Positions 21,798 through 29,694 are shown, counted from the first letter of the stretch. The stretch: DNA of 33,063 bases from an uncultured Lachnospiraceae bacterium (GCA_910587765.1 CAJUNR010000046.1:1-33063); one strand, 5' to 3'. Numbers and translations are program-made. The notes: generated by a model from the sequence alone, not told the origin.

Positions 21798-21816
21798 AGA
21801 AAAACGAAAGGAATGG

Positions 21817-23286
21817 ATGTGTTTTATGAAAGCGGAGAGGGAAGAGGCTGTTGTATGGGACGCGGCGGTGATCGGCGGCGGGCTTCTGGGCTGTTTCTGC
21901 GCGCTGAATCTTTCCCGCTGTTCGGTGAAAACCGTGCTGTTGGAAAAGCGGGAGGACGTCTGTACCGGCATTTCCAGAGCGAACACCGCCGTCATCTATC
22001 CGGGATATGACAACCGCCCCGGCTCCATGAAGACGAACCTGACGCTGAAAGCGAACCGGGAGCTTGACGAACTCTGCCGGAAGCTGGAGGTGCCTTATCT
22101 GCGCTGCGGCTCGCTTCTGGTCAGCTTCGGGCCGGGAAGCGATCAGACCGTGCGGAAAAAATACCGTCAGGGGATGGAGAACGGGGTTCCGGGACTCCGG
22201 CTTTTGTCTGCGCGGGAGGTGCGCGAAATGGAGCCGGGGCTGACGGAGGAGGTTACTCTGGGCCTGTACGCGCCGTCTACCGCCACGCTTCATCCGTGGG
22301 AGCTGGGAATCGCCGCCTGGGAGGCGGCGGGGGAGCTGGGACTGAAAACGCGGTTTGACACGGAAGTCACCGCCATACGCAGAGAAAACGGCTGCTTCTG
22401 TCTGGAGATGAACCATGAGCGGACGGTGCGCAGCCGTACAATCGTCAACTGCGCCGGGATCGCGGCGGATCGGGTACAGGAGCTGTACGCGGAACCGGCG
22501 ATCCGTATCCGGGCGGAGCTGGCGGAGTATGTGCTGTTTGAACCGGAAGACGGCGGCGCGCCCGGGCATATCATTTTCTGCGAGACCGAGGAGCGGGGAA
22601 AGGGGATTACGCTGGTCCCCACGGTAAACGGGAAGCTGCTGGCAGGTACGGTCAACCGTCCCGCCGGCGCGGATTCGCCTCCGGCCACTTCCGCCTCCGG
22701 CTGTGAAAGGCTGATTGCCGAGAGCCGGAAACTGTTTCCGCGTCTGGCGGACAGCGTCCGAATCCGCAGCTTTGCGGGCCTTCGCCCGAATCCGTACCGG
22801 CCGGACAGCCCCGGGACGCGTCTGTGCGGTCTGGAACCTCTGATCACGGAGACGGGGGACGGGCTGATCAGCCTGATCGGAATCAAGACTCCGGGACTTA
22901 CCTGCGCCAATGAACTGGGAAAGCTGACCGCCGGCAGGGTTCTGGCCGCGCTGGGGCGGGAGAACAGCGGTTTCTTCAAAGAAATTCCTCCCCGCCGCAG
23001 ATACAGGGCGTACCTGGAAGATCCGGCGTATCAGAAGATCGTCTGCCGGTGCGAACAGATCACGGAGGGGGAGATTCTGGAGGCCGTCAAAAGAGGTGCG
23101 GTCACTATAGACGGCGTAAAGAGGCGCACCGGCAGCGGGATGGGGCAGTGTCAGGGCAGCCACTGTTCGCCGCGGATCGCCGGGCTTTTGGCACGGCAGA
23201 TGTCCGCAGAAGACGGACAGATCATCAAAGACGGGAGAGGTTCTTACTGCCTCTTTCAGAAAGACGGAGGAGAACGGGATGTATGA
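21817..23286 (+). CDS. FAD-dependent glycerol-3-phosphate dehydrogenase-like protein with BFD-type [2Fe-2S] domain
   Basis: 489 aa. DAAVIGGGLLGCFCALNLSRCSVKTVLLEKRE is the FAD-binding Rossmann motif, TGISRANTAVIYPGYDNRPGS is typical of the GlpA/L2HGDH-like DAO family. Residues ~405-460 form a C-terminal BFD-like Fer2 domain (CRCEQITEGEILEAVKRGAVTIDG ... GQCQGSHC). Probably it oxidises a hydroxy-substrate such as glycerol 3-phosphate and passes electrons to the flavoprotein encoded next, with which it overlaps by 8 nt. In many Bacillota this pair is joined by a small DUF1667 protein, which is absent here. The start may be ATG 21817 or ATG 21826; AAAGGA at 21807-21812 serves either. Confidence 0.85.
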   Translation: MCFMKAEREEAVVWDAAVIGGGLLGCFCALNLSRCSVKTVLLEKREDVCTGISRANTAVIYPGYDNRPGSMKTNLTLKANRELDELCRKLEVPYLRCGSLLVSFGPGSDQTVRKKYRQGMENGVPGLRLLSAREVREMEPGLTEEVTLGLYAPSTATLHPWELGIAAWEAAGELGLKTRFDTEVTAIRRENGCFCLEMNHERTVRSRTIVNCAGIAADRVQELYAEPAIRIRAELAEYVLFEPEDGGAPGHIIFCETEERGKGITLVPTVNGKLLAGTVNRPAGADSPPATSASGCERLIAESRKLFPRLADSVRIRSFAGLRPNPYRPDSPGTRLCGLEPLITETGDGLISLIGIKTPGLTCANELGKLTAGRVLAALGRENSGFFKEIPPRRRYRAYLEDPAYQKIVCRCEQITEGEILEAVKRGAVTIDGVKRRTGSGMGQCQGSHCSPRIAGLLARQMSAEDGQIIKDGRGSYCLFQKDGGERDV

Positions 23287-24235
23287 CAGTCCTTTACTGA
23301 TTGTCGGCGGCGGAGCGGCGGGGATAGCCGCCGCTCTGTCCGCAAAAAAGAGGTTTGCCGAGCTGCTGCCGGGAGAATCGGCCGGAAATCTGATCGCCGT
23401 GCTGGAACGGGAATCCGCTCCGGGCGGCGTGCTGAGGCAGTGCGTGCACCGCGGGTTCGGCCTCACCCGTTTTTCTTTTGATCTGACGGGAATTGAATAT
23501 ATGCGCCGGTTTACCGGACCCTTCGCCGGGTCCGGTATCCGTTTTTGGGCGGATACCGCCGCCTTGGAAGTGTTTCCCGATCGGACGCTGCTGGCGGTCG
23601 GCCCCCGGGTCGGCCGCCGCAGGATTTCTTTTGCCCATCTGATCCTGGCCAGCGGCTGCTACGAGCGTTCCTTTCCGTCTCTGACGGCTGCCGGGACGAG
23701 GCCGTCCGGCATCTATACCGCGGGGGAGGCCCAGTATCTGATCAACTGCTGCCATGCGCAGATCGGAGAGCGGGCCGTGATTCTGGGCAGCGGGGATATG
23801 GGGCAGATCCTCGCCCGCCGGATGGTTCTGGAAGGGAAGGAGGTACCGGCCGTTGTAGAACAGGATTCCGTCTGCGGCGGACTTTTGAAGAACCGCAGGG
23901 ACTGTCTGGAGAAGTACGGCATACCGGTGCTTCTTACGTCCACCGTCGTTTTCGTGCATGGGGAGGGGCGAATCGACGGAGTTACGGTCCGCAATCTCCG
24001 GACCGGGGAAGAGACGCGGATTGCCTGCGACACGCTGATCAGCGCGGTGGGGCTGATCCCGGAGCAAAGGATCCTGAAAAAACTCCGGCGCGGCGGGGAA
24101 CTTCCGGACTGGATTACGCTCTGCGGAAACTGTCACCATGTCCATAAAATCGTGGACAGCGTGACGCTGCAGGCGGAGGAGGCGGGGGCCGCGGCCGCAG
24201 AAAAAATTGTTTCTTACCGTTTTTCCGAATTGTAA
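23279..24235 (+). CDS. NAD(P)/FAD-dependent oxidoreductase, partner of the GlpA-like protein
   Basis: 318 aa. PLLIVGGGAAGIAAALSAKKR is the FAD motif, and AVILGSGDMGQILARRMVLEGKEV the NAD(P)-binding GxGxxG. APGGVLRQCVHRGFGLTRF is characteristic of the flavoprotein that accompanies the GlpA/BFD protein in Bacillota. LISAVGLIPEQRIL is the late FAD-binding segment. The C-terminus has CGNCHHVHKIVDSV, a Cys/His pair. It has no thioredoxin-reductase CxxC at the usual place. ATG 23279 lies 8 nt inside the previous gene with GGAGGAGAACGGG upstream. It probably relays electrons from substrate oxidation to NAD(P) or the reverse. It is the last gene before a strong terminator. Confidence 0.85.
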   Translation: MYDSPLLIVGGGAAGIAAALSAKKRFAELLPGESAGNLIAVLERESAPGGVLRQCVHRGFGLTRFSFDLTGIEYMRRFTGPFAGSGIRFWADTAALEVFPDRTLLAVGPRVGRRRISFAHLILASGCYERSFPSLTAAGTRPSGIYTAGEAQYLINCCHAQIGERAVILGSGDMGQILARRMVLEGKEVPAVVEQDSVCGGLLKNRRDCLEKYGIPVLLTSTVVFVHGEGRIDGVTVRNLRTGEETRIACDTLISAVGLIPEQRILKKLRRGGELPDWITLCGNCHHVHKIVDSVTLQAEEAGAAAAEKIVSYRFSEL

Positions 24236-24243
24236 TCTTCAGG

Positions 24244-24275
24244 CAGCCGTTCAGAGCGCATCTGAACGGCTGTTT
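24244..24275 (+). terminator. Intrinsic terminator after the flavoprotein pair
   Basis: Perfect 12-bp stem, CAGCCGTTCAGA (24244-24255) and TCTGAACGGCTG (24261-24272), loop GCGCA, then TTT. It closes the transcript about 9 nt after the stop at 24,235. Confidence 0.88.
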
Positions 24276-24313
24276 CCGCGCAATGCTACCTGCAATGAAG
24301 GAGAAAAAAACCG

Positions 24314-24342
24314 TTGACAGAATGCTGGTTAATTTGTATGAT
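24314..24342 (+). promoter_or_regulatory. Consensus sigma-A promoter for the MoCF / MobA-ModE genes
   Basis: TTGACA (24314-24319), 17-nt spacer, TATGAT (24337-24342). Transcription would start near 24,350, giving a leader of about 107 nt, A/T-rich at first, before AAGGAGG (24444-24450) and the ATG at 24457. I see no clear aptamer in the leader. Confidence 0.82.
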
Positions 24343-24456
24343 TAACTGTATAAGATTGTTAAATTTTTGTTGAAGTTTGACAAGAAAAAAACAAGGGTGT
24401 TTGCAACAATGGTATTTTCCGTACAGAATGTCCGGGAAATAAGAAGGAGGAACGGT

Positions 24457-25482
24457 ATGAAGTGTATTAACACAGTCGATGCGGCAGGCCATGTGCTGTG
24501 TCACGACATCACAAGGATCGTGAAAGATGTGGTGAAGGACGCGGTATTCCGCAAGGGGCACGTAATAACGGAGGAAGACATTCCGATGCTGCTGTCTGTG
24601 GGGAAAGAGCATGTGTATGTGTGGGAGAAAGACGAAAACATGCTGCACGAGGACGAGGCGGCGCAGATTCTGTACGAGATCTGCAAAAACGAGAACATGC
24701 ATCCCACACCGGTGAAGGAGGGCAAGATCGAGCTGATCGCGGACTGCGACGGGCTGTTCCGCGTGGATGTGGACCGGCTGAATGCGGTCAACGAGATCGA
24801 AGAGATCATGATCGCCACCAGACACACGAACACGGCGGTGAGAAAGGGCGACCGGCTGCTGGGGACGCGGGTGATTCCTCTGGTCATCGAGAAGGCGAAG
24901 ATGCGGCAGGTGAGAGAGACTGCGGGAAGCGAGCCGCTTGTATCGCTGACTCCGTTCAGGTGTATGAAGGCGGGTATCGTGACGACCGGCAGCGAAGTGT
25001 ACCACGGCAGAATCAAAGATACGTTTACACCGGTCGTGGTCGACAAACTGTCCGCGTACGGGATTTCGGTTCTGGAACACCGGGTCTGCGACGACGATCA
25101 GGAGAAGATCACGGATACGATTCTGGAACTGAAGGAGAAGGGGGCGGATCTGATTCTCTGTACCGGCGGCATGAGCGTGGATCCGGACGACAAAACGCCG
25201 GGAGCGATCAAGCGGACCGGAGCGGATATCGTCTCTTACGGTGCGCCGGTGCTGCCGGGCGCCATGTTCCTCCTGGGATATTTTGCGGACGGGACCCCGG
25301 TGATGGGGCTTCCGGGGTGCGTGATGTACGCCAAAGCGACGGTCTTTGACCTGGTGCTGCCCCGCATCGCGGCCGGAGTTCCGGTGACGAGAAAACAACT
25401 GGCGCATATGGGGAACGGCGGCTTCTGCCTTGGCTGCGGGACCTGCCATTACCCGAGCTGCGGATTCGGTAAAGGAGTATAG
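24457..25482 (+). CDS. Molybdopterin-binding (MoCF/MoeA-like) protein with Cys-rich tail
   Basis: 341 aa. The central part is a MoaB/MoeA-type molybdopterin-binding domain: KAGIVTTGSEVYHGRIKDTFTPVV, DDDQEKITDTI, DLILCTGGMSVDPDDKTPGAI and GAPVLPGAMFLLGYF, then GLPGCVMYAKATVFDLVLPRI. The N-terminal ~130 residues (CINTVDAAGHVLCHDITRIV...KGHVITEEDIPMLLSVGKEHVYVWE) lack the MoeA domain layout but resemble the MoeA N-terminal MoeA-like helical segment. The C-terminus ends in CLGCGTCHYPSCGFGKGV, four Cys that could bind a metal or Fe-S cluster. It probably handles adenylated molybdopterin or cofactor transfer. ATG 24457 with AAGGAGG at 24444-24450. It is followed after 12 nt by the MobA-ModE fusion. 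Confidence 0.85.
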   Translation: MKCINTVDAAGHVLCHDITRIVKDVVKDAVFRKGHVITEEDIPMLLSVGKEHVYVWEKDENMLHEDEAAQILYEICKNENMHPTPVKEGKIELIADCDGLFRVDVDRLNAVNEIEEIMIATRHTNTAVRKGDRLLGTRVIPLVIEKAKMRQVRETAGSEPLVSLTPFRCMKAGIVTTGSEVYHGRIKDTFTPVVVDKLSAYGISVLEHRVCDDDQEKITDTILELKEKGADLILCTGGMSVDPDDKTPGAIKRTGADIVSYGAPVLPGAMFLLGYFADGTPVMGLPGCVMYAKATVFDLVLPRIAAGVPVTRKQLAHMGNGGFCLGCGTCHYPSCGFGKGV

Positions 25483-25494
25483 AGCGGAAAAGAT

Positions 25495-26397
25495 ATGATA
25501 AAAACAGGCGCTTTGATCATCGCTTCCTCTGATTTCAGAGAAGAGAACAGAGACAACGAGGACATTCCGGTATTTCTGCCCATGTACCCGATCGACGGGA
25601 CGACGGTCATCAAGCGGGAGATCGCCATGCTTCGGAAAGCGGGCCTTTCCCCCATACTGGTGGTGCTGGGGTACCAGAAGGAAGTGCTGAAAAACCATCT
25701 GAGCCATCATAAAGTTCTCTGCGTAGAGGACGGGCAGTATCGGGAGCATGATCTGCAGGCGTCTCTGCGGCTGGGGCTTTCGGAAGCGGAAAAGTTCATG
25801 GACCGCGCGGCGGTGATTCCGGTGGAATATCCGGCGTTTGCGGGAGGAACACTGGAGACGCTTCTTCAGTGTCCGGGAAGCGCGGTTCCGGTCTGTCAGG
25901 GGACGGAAGGTTATCCCCGGCTGTATGCGTTCGGAGAACAGAAGGAGGCGGACGGCTGCCGGTGTCCGGTGGAGGATCCGGGATGCATCCTCTCGATCCG
26001 GACGGAAGACGGGATCCGGCGGGCGGAACAGTATGTGAAGGCGCAGAGGGACGCCAATGAACTTCGGTGCCGGAACCGGTTGATTCTGTCGAAGGAAGAG
26101 GATTTTTTCGGTCCGGAAGAGTACCGGCTTCTGCAGCTTATTGATGAGACCGGTTCCATCCAGGCGGCCGCCGGCAGGATGAATATGTCCTACACCAAAG
26201 GGTGGAAGATGGTGAACCGGCTGGAGAAGGAGATGGGCTTTCTCTTTTTGAACCGCTGCAACGGCGGCCGGAACGGAGGAAGCTCTACGATCACCGGGGA
26301 AGGAAGGGCTTTTATGGAACGGTATCATGCGATGGAGGAGGATATGCGCCGCATGGGACAGCGTTTCTTTGACACCTATTTTCGGGATTTTCAGTGA
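25495..26397 (+). CDS. Degenerate MobA-like domain fused to a ModE-type winged helix
   Basis: 300 aa. Residues 1-~190 have the MobA/MocA nucleotidyltransferase layout (GALIIASSDF..., IDGTTVIKREIAMLRKAGLSPILVVLGYQKEVL, QYREHDLQASLRLGL). The catalytic signature LAAGxSxRMGxxK is gone, and the metal-binding PGDxP is VEYP here, so catalysis looks unlikely. Residues ~215-300 are the ModE N-terminal HTH (EYRLLQLIDETGSIQAAAGRMNMSYTKGWKMVNRLEKEMGFLFLNR...). It therefore looks like a transcription factor whose sensor is a dead nucleotidyltransferase, perhaps sensing a molybdopterin nucleotide. It sits between a MoCF gene and the modABC operon; the candidate ModE box before modA is a possible target. 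Confidence 0.85.
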   Translation: MIKTGALIIASSDFREENRDNEDIPVFLPMYPIDGTTVIKREIAMLRKAGLSPILVVLGYQKEVLKNHLSHHKVLCVEDGQYREHDLQASLRLGLSEAEKFMDRAAVIPVEYPAFAGGTLETLLQCPGSAVPVCQGTEGYPRLYAFGEQKEADGCRCPVEDPGCILSIRTEDGIRRAEQYVKAQRDANELRCRNRLILSKEEDFFGPEEYRLLQLIDETGSIQAAAGRMNMSYTKGWKMVNRLEKEMGFLFLNRCNGGRNGGSSTITGEGRAFMERYHAMEEDMRRMGQRFFDTYFRDFQ

Positions 26398-26413
26398 ATC
26401 TTTTTCTGCCGGG

Positions 26414-26451
26414 ACGGGCGGGGGGTGAAATTTTTCCCCTGCCCGTTTTTT
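26414..26451 (+). terminator. Intrinsic terminator of the MoCF / MobA-ModE operon
   Basis: ACGGGC (26414-26419) pairs with GCCCGT (26441-26446), and GGGG with CCCC inside (one-nt bulges), followed by TTTTTT (26446-26451). A textbook terminator 16 nt after the stop. Confidence 0.9.
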
Positions 26452-26489
26452 AAACCGGTTTTATTATTACTTACGAATACCGGTTCTCA

Positions 26490-26645
26490 GCCCGACGCGG
26501 GCAGATTATCCTGGAAGACCCATTGAAGGGCGTCGGTCCTTAGGCGCGGTTTTTTCGCGCCTTAGTACCCAAAGGGCATAAATACCGCTGCGTCCCTTCA
26601 TTAAGCGCGAGCGGGGTCTGGAAGGATAATCTGCCCGCGTCGGGC
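26490..26645. repeat. 156-nt foldback element (palindromic intergenic repeat / MITE-like)
   Basis: The ends 26490-26511 and 26624-26645 are exact 22-bp inverted repeats. Inside, pairing continues with a GGA/GGA internal loop, AGACCC/GGGTCT, TGAAGGG/CCCTTCA (26524-26530 / 26594-26600), GGT/ACC, and a terminal AGGCGCG/CGCGCCT stem with a T-rich loop (26542-26562). Nearly the whole element can form one long hairpin. It codes for nothing and sits in the 422-nt gap between a terminator and the modA promoter. It looks like a dispersed palindromic repeat or a structured RNA; no target-site duplication is obvious. Confidence 0.85.
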
Positions 26646-26722
26646 GTCCGGGGGCGTGGATGTTAAAGTAATTGAAAAGTAATCATGTTTTTAAATTTTC
26701 TGAAAATTAAACGGACAGCCTG

Positions 26723-26752
26723 TTGACAAAGCGGTTTTCCGACGTGTATAAT
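26723..26752 (+). promoter_or_regulatory. modABC promoter (consensus sigma-A)
   Basis: TTGACA (26723-26728), 18-nt spacer, TATAAT (26747-26752). Expected start near 26,759, immediately before the inverted repeat at 26,761-26,784. A match this close to consensus implies strong activity unless repressed. Confidence 0.88.
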
Positions 26753-26760
26753 ATCCGTAT

Positions 26761-26784
26761 CGTTATTTATTAAAAAAAATAACA
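26761..26784 (+). promoter_or_regulatory. Candidate ModE box over the modA transcription start
   Basis: CGTTAT (26761-26766), 12 nt, ATAACA (26779-26784); the arms extend as GTTATTT/AAATAAC. The half-sites and 12-nt gap resemble the E. coli modA ModE operator as I remember it, and the position just after the -10 suits repression by a ModE-type protein. Two ModE-HTH proteins are encoded in the window. Confidence 0.6.
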
Positions 26785-26819
26785 AATAAGAGATAATATG
26801 AAAAGGGGTGTGAACGAAA

Positions 26820-27716
26820 ATGAAAAGAAGGATGATCGCAGCAATAGCGGCAGCGGTCTGGGCGGCGTCCGTACTGTGCGGATGCGGTTCGGGCGAAGCG
26901 CCGCCGGCAGAGACGCCGGAGGCAGAGGAGAGCGCCGAACCGGAAGCGTCCGGATCCAAAGAGGCCGAAGCTTCGGCGTCCGCGGAAAAGACAATTACCC
27001 TGAACGTCTTCGCGGCGGCTTCCATGACGGAGACGCTGGAAAAGATCGGGACAATGTACGCAGAGGAGGCGCCGGAGGTGGAGCTTGTGTTTAACTTCGA
27101 TTCTTCCGGTACTCTGAAGACGCAGATTCAGGAGGGGGCGGACTGCGACGTGTTCATTTCCGCGGCGCAGAAACAGATGAATCAACTGGATCTGGCTGCA
27201 GATCCGCAGGCGAATGAAGAGGGGCTGGATTTTGTGCTGGAGGGAAGTCGGATCAATCTTCTGGAAAATAAAGTGGTGCAGGCGGTCCCGGACGGGAATC
27301 CGGCGGGCATCGAGCGCTTTGCGGATCTGGGTACGGACAGGCTGAAGTTGCTGGCGCTGGGCAACGAGGACGTGCCGGTGGGACAGTATTCCACGGAAAT
27401 CCTGACGGCGCTGGGGCTGCTGGAACGGCTGGAAGCGGACGGGAAGATTACCTACGGGTCCAATGTCAAGGAAGTGACGACGCAGGTGTCGGAGGCCTCT
27501 GCGGACGCCGGCATCATCTACGCGACAGACGCGTTTTCTGCGGGACTGACGGTTGTGGACGAGGCGGGGGAGGATCTGTGCAGGCCGGTGATCTACCCGG
27601 CGGCGGTGCTCAAAACGTCCGAAGAGCAGGCGGCGGCGCAGGCTTTTCTGGATTATCTGAGGACGGACGCATGTATGGAAGTGTTCGGCGAAGTCGGATT
27701 TTCCGCGGCGCAGTAA
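26820..27716 (+). CDS. modA: Molybdate ABC transporter substrate-binding lipoprotein ModA
   Basis: 298 aa. Signal peptide with lipobox ending at C22 (SVLCGC), then an acidic Ala/Glu/Pro linker to residue ~57. The mature domain starts with TLNVFAAASMTETLEKIGTMY, the ModA oxyanion loop, then FNFDSSGTLKTQIQEGADCDVFISAAQKQMNQL, GNEDVPVGQYSTEIL and GSNVKEVTTQVSEASADAGIIYATDAF. It binds molybdate outside the membrane and hands it to ModBC. It starts at ATG 26820 behind AAAAGGGGTGTG; the promoter and candidate ModE box lie directly upstream. Confidence 0.95.
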   Translation: MKRRMIAAIAAAVWAASVLCGCGSGEAPPAETPEAEESAEPEASGSKEAEASASAEKTITLNVFAAASMTETLEKIGTMYAEEAPEVELVFNFDSSGTLKTQIQEGADCDVFISAAQKQMNQLDLAADPQANEEGLDFVLEGSRINLLENKVVQAVPDGNPAGIERFADLGTDRLKLLALGNEDVPVGQYSTEILTALGLLERLEADGKITYGSNVKEVTTQVSEASADAGIIYATDAFSAGLTVVDEAGEDLCRPVIYPAAVLKTSEEQAAAQAFLDYLRTDACMEVFGEVGFSAAQ

Positions 27717-27736
27717 CCGGTGGAAGGTGTGAAGGT

Positions 27737-28423
27737 ATGGACTGGTATCCTTTGTACAATTCTCTGCGGATTGCGCTGATTTCCAGCGTGATCGTATTTT
27801 TTGCGGGCATCTGCTCCGCCTACTATATCGCCGGGCTGCATCCGTTTCTGAAAGGCTTTCTGGATGTGGTGCTGACGCTGCCGCTCGTGCTGCCGCCCAC
27901 GGTGGTGGGTTATTTTCTGCTGGTGTTACTCGGTCCCCGCCGCCCGTTCGGCGCGTGGTTTCTGGAAACCTTTGACACGAAGCTGGTGATGACCTGGTAC
28001 TCGGGGATTTTCGCGGCGGCGGTGGTCGCTTTTCCGCTCATGTACCGGACGGCAAGAGGGGCGTTCGAGAGCTTTGACGAGAATCTGGCGGATGCCGGCC
28101 GGACCCTGGGACTCGGAAACGCGTACATTTTCTGGCGCATCCGGATGCCGGCGTGCCGCCAGGGGATTCTGGCGGGGGCGGTGCTGGCTTTTGCGAGGGC
28201 GCTGGGGGAGTACGGCGCCACCAGCATGATCGCCGGATATACGCCGGGACGGACGGCGACCATCTCCACGACGGTCTATCAGCTCTGGCGGACGGACAAC
28301 GAGGCGCTGGCCTTTCGCTGGGTGACGGTCAATGTGGCCATCTCGGCGGTTGTGCTGCTGGCGGTCAATCTGCTCGAACGCCGGGAGCGGGCGCGGTCCG
28401 GCCGCGCGCGTTCCCGGTCCTGA
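27737..28423 (+). CDS. modB: Molybdate ABC transporter permease ModB
   Basis: A 228-aa membrane protein with about five hydrophobic helices (SLRIALISSVIVFFAGICSA, VVLTLPLVLPPTVVGYFLLVLL, IFAAAVVAFPLMY, VTVNVAISAVVLLAVNLL among them). The EAA-type ATPase-contact loop is DAGRTLGLGNAYIFWRIRMPACRQGILAGAVLAFARALGEYGATSMIAG, the usual ModB signature. ATG 27737 is 20 nt past modA with GAAGG just before it. The C-terminus is a short Arg-rich tail (ERRERARSGRARSRS). Confidence 0.94.
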   Translation: MDWYPLYNSLRIALISSVIVFFAGICSAYYIAGLHPFLKGFLDVVLTLPLVLPPTVVGYFLLVLLGPRRPFGAWFLETFDTKLVMTWYSGIFAAAVVAFPLMYRTARGAFESFDENLADAGRTLGLGNAYIFWRIRMPACRQGILAGAVLAFARALGEYGATSMIAGYTPGRTATISTTVYQLWRTDNEALAFRWVTVNVAISAVVLLAVNLLERRERARSGRARSRS

Positions 28424-28451
28424 GAAAGCCGGCGCGGGAAGGAGGGGCGGG

Positions 28452-29552
28452 ATGGCGCTGTATGTGGATATCCGAAAGAAACTGGGAGATTTTGAGCTGC
28501 GGGCTTCTTTTGAGACGGACGGCGGCGTGACGGGGATTCTCGGCGCTTCCGGCTGCGGGAAGAGCCTGACGCTGCGCTGCATCGCGGGCATCGTCCGGCC
28601 GGATGAAGGCCGGATCGAACTGGACGGGACGGTCTTTTTCGACTCGGAGAAGAAGATTGATCTGCGGCCGCAGAGGCGGCAGGTGGGGCTGCTGTTTCAG
28701 AATTACGCGCTGTTTCCGGACATGACGGTGCGGCAGAATCTCCTGACCGGTCTGAAAATCCGGGAAAAAGACCGGGAGAGGAGGGAGACGCTGCTGCGGG
28801 AGGCGCTGAAGCGCTTTTCGCTGGAGGGGCTGGAGGAGCGCCGGCCCTGCCAGCTCTCCGGAGGGCAGCAGCAGCGGGCGGCGCTGGCCCGCATTCTGCT
28901 CACGAAACCCCGCCTGCTGATGCTGGACGAGCCTTTTTCCGCGCTGGACGGCTATCTGCGCTGGAATCTGGAGCTGGAGCTGTCGGAAGTGCTGCGGGAA
29001 TACGGGTGCGGCACGCTCTTTGTCTCCCACAGCCGGGACGAGATCTACCGGATGTGCGATCGGGTGTGCGTGATGGATCAGGGAAGATCCGGAGCGGTGA
29101 TACCGGTGAAGCAGCTTTTTGAGTCTCCGGTGTCCAGGGCGGCCGCTCTGCTGTCCGGCTGCAAAAATTATTCGCGCGCCCGTCCGGCGGAAGGAAACAG
29201 AGTCCGGGCGGAAGACTGGGAGCTGACGCTCGTCTATGAGGGGGAGGCTCCGGAGGACTTCCGTTATATCGGAATCCGCAGCCATTATCTCCGTCTGGTG
29301 CCGTCCGGGGAGGCCCGGGGGCAGGAAAATCTCTTCCGCTGCAAAGTGGAGAGGATCATAGAGGACGTATTTTCCATGGTGATTATGCTCCGGCCGGTCG
29401 ACGCCCCGGAAGTGTCCGCTTCAGACGGACATAAGAACCGGCTCCGTCTGGAGCTGTCCAAAGAATCCTGGGAGTCGTTCTGTAGAAAAGAAGGGCGGCG
29501 GGAGGAAGTTCTGGTCTGCGTGGAACCGGAGGATGTGATGCTGCTGAGATGA
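28452..29552 (+). CDS. modC: Molybdate ABC transporter ATP-binding protein ModC
   Basis: 366 aa. Walker A GASGCGKSLTLR, Q-loop LLFQNYALFPDM, signature LSGGQQQRAALARIL, Walker B RLLMLDEPFSALD and switch His SHSRDEIY. Beyond residue ~230 is a C-terminal regulatory extension (about 130 residues, PVDAPEVSASDGHKNRLRLELSKESW, VCVEPEDVMLLR) with the TOBE-type pattern of ModC, which binds molybdate or tungstate for feedback inhibition. ATG 28452 with GGAGG at 28441-28445, 28 nt after modB. Confidence 0.93.
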   Translation: MALYVDIRKKLGDFELRASFETDGGVTGILGASGCGKSLTLRCIAGIVRPDEGRIELDGTVFFDSEKKIDLRPQRRQVGLLFQNYALFPDMTVRQNLLTGLKIREKDRERRETLLREALKRFSLEGLEERRPCQLSGGQQQRAALARILLTKPRLLMLDEPFSALDGYLRWNLELELSEVLREYGCGTLFVSHSRDEIYRMCDRVCVMDQGRSGAVIPVKQLFESPVSRAAALLSGCKNYSRARPAEGNRVRAEDWELTLVYEGEAPEDFRYIGIRSHYLRLVPSGEARGQENLFRCKVERIIEDVFSMVIMLRPVDAPEVSASDGHKNRLRLELSKESWESFCRKEGRREEVLVCVEPEDVMLLR

Positions 29553-29618
29553 TTCCGGGCCGGCAGGCGTGAAGAGGAAACGCGTTGGCTTTATGCTGTC
29601 TTGCTTTGAAACAAAAGC

Positions 29619-29647
29619 TTTACACGGTGCGGCCGATTGATTATAAT
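29619..29647 (+). promoter_or_regulatory. Promoter for the small protein and moaB
   Basis: TTTACA (29619-29624), 17-nt spacer, TATAAT (29642-29647). It gives a leader of about 40 nt to the ATG at 29695. No clear terminator is visible between modC and this promoter, so some read-through is possible. Confidence 0.75.
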
Positions 29648-29694
29648 GGAGACAGCAGCACAGCAGATCGGGTCGGTGAAAGGATGGTGACAGC

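Noticed and set aside
24286..26328. A 680-codon minus-strand open frame
   Set aside because: It runs antisense through two well-supported genes and their terminator/promoter region, with no domain similarity; a GC-driven shadow.
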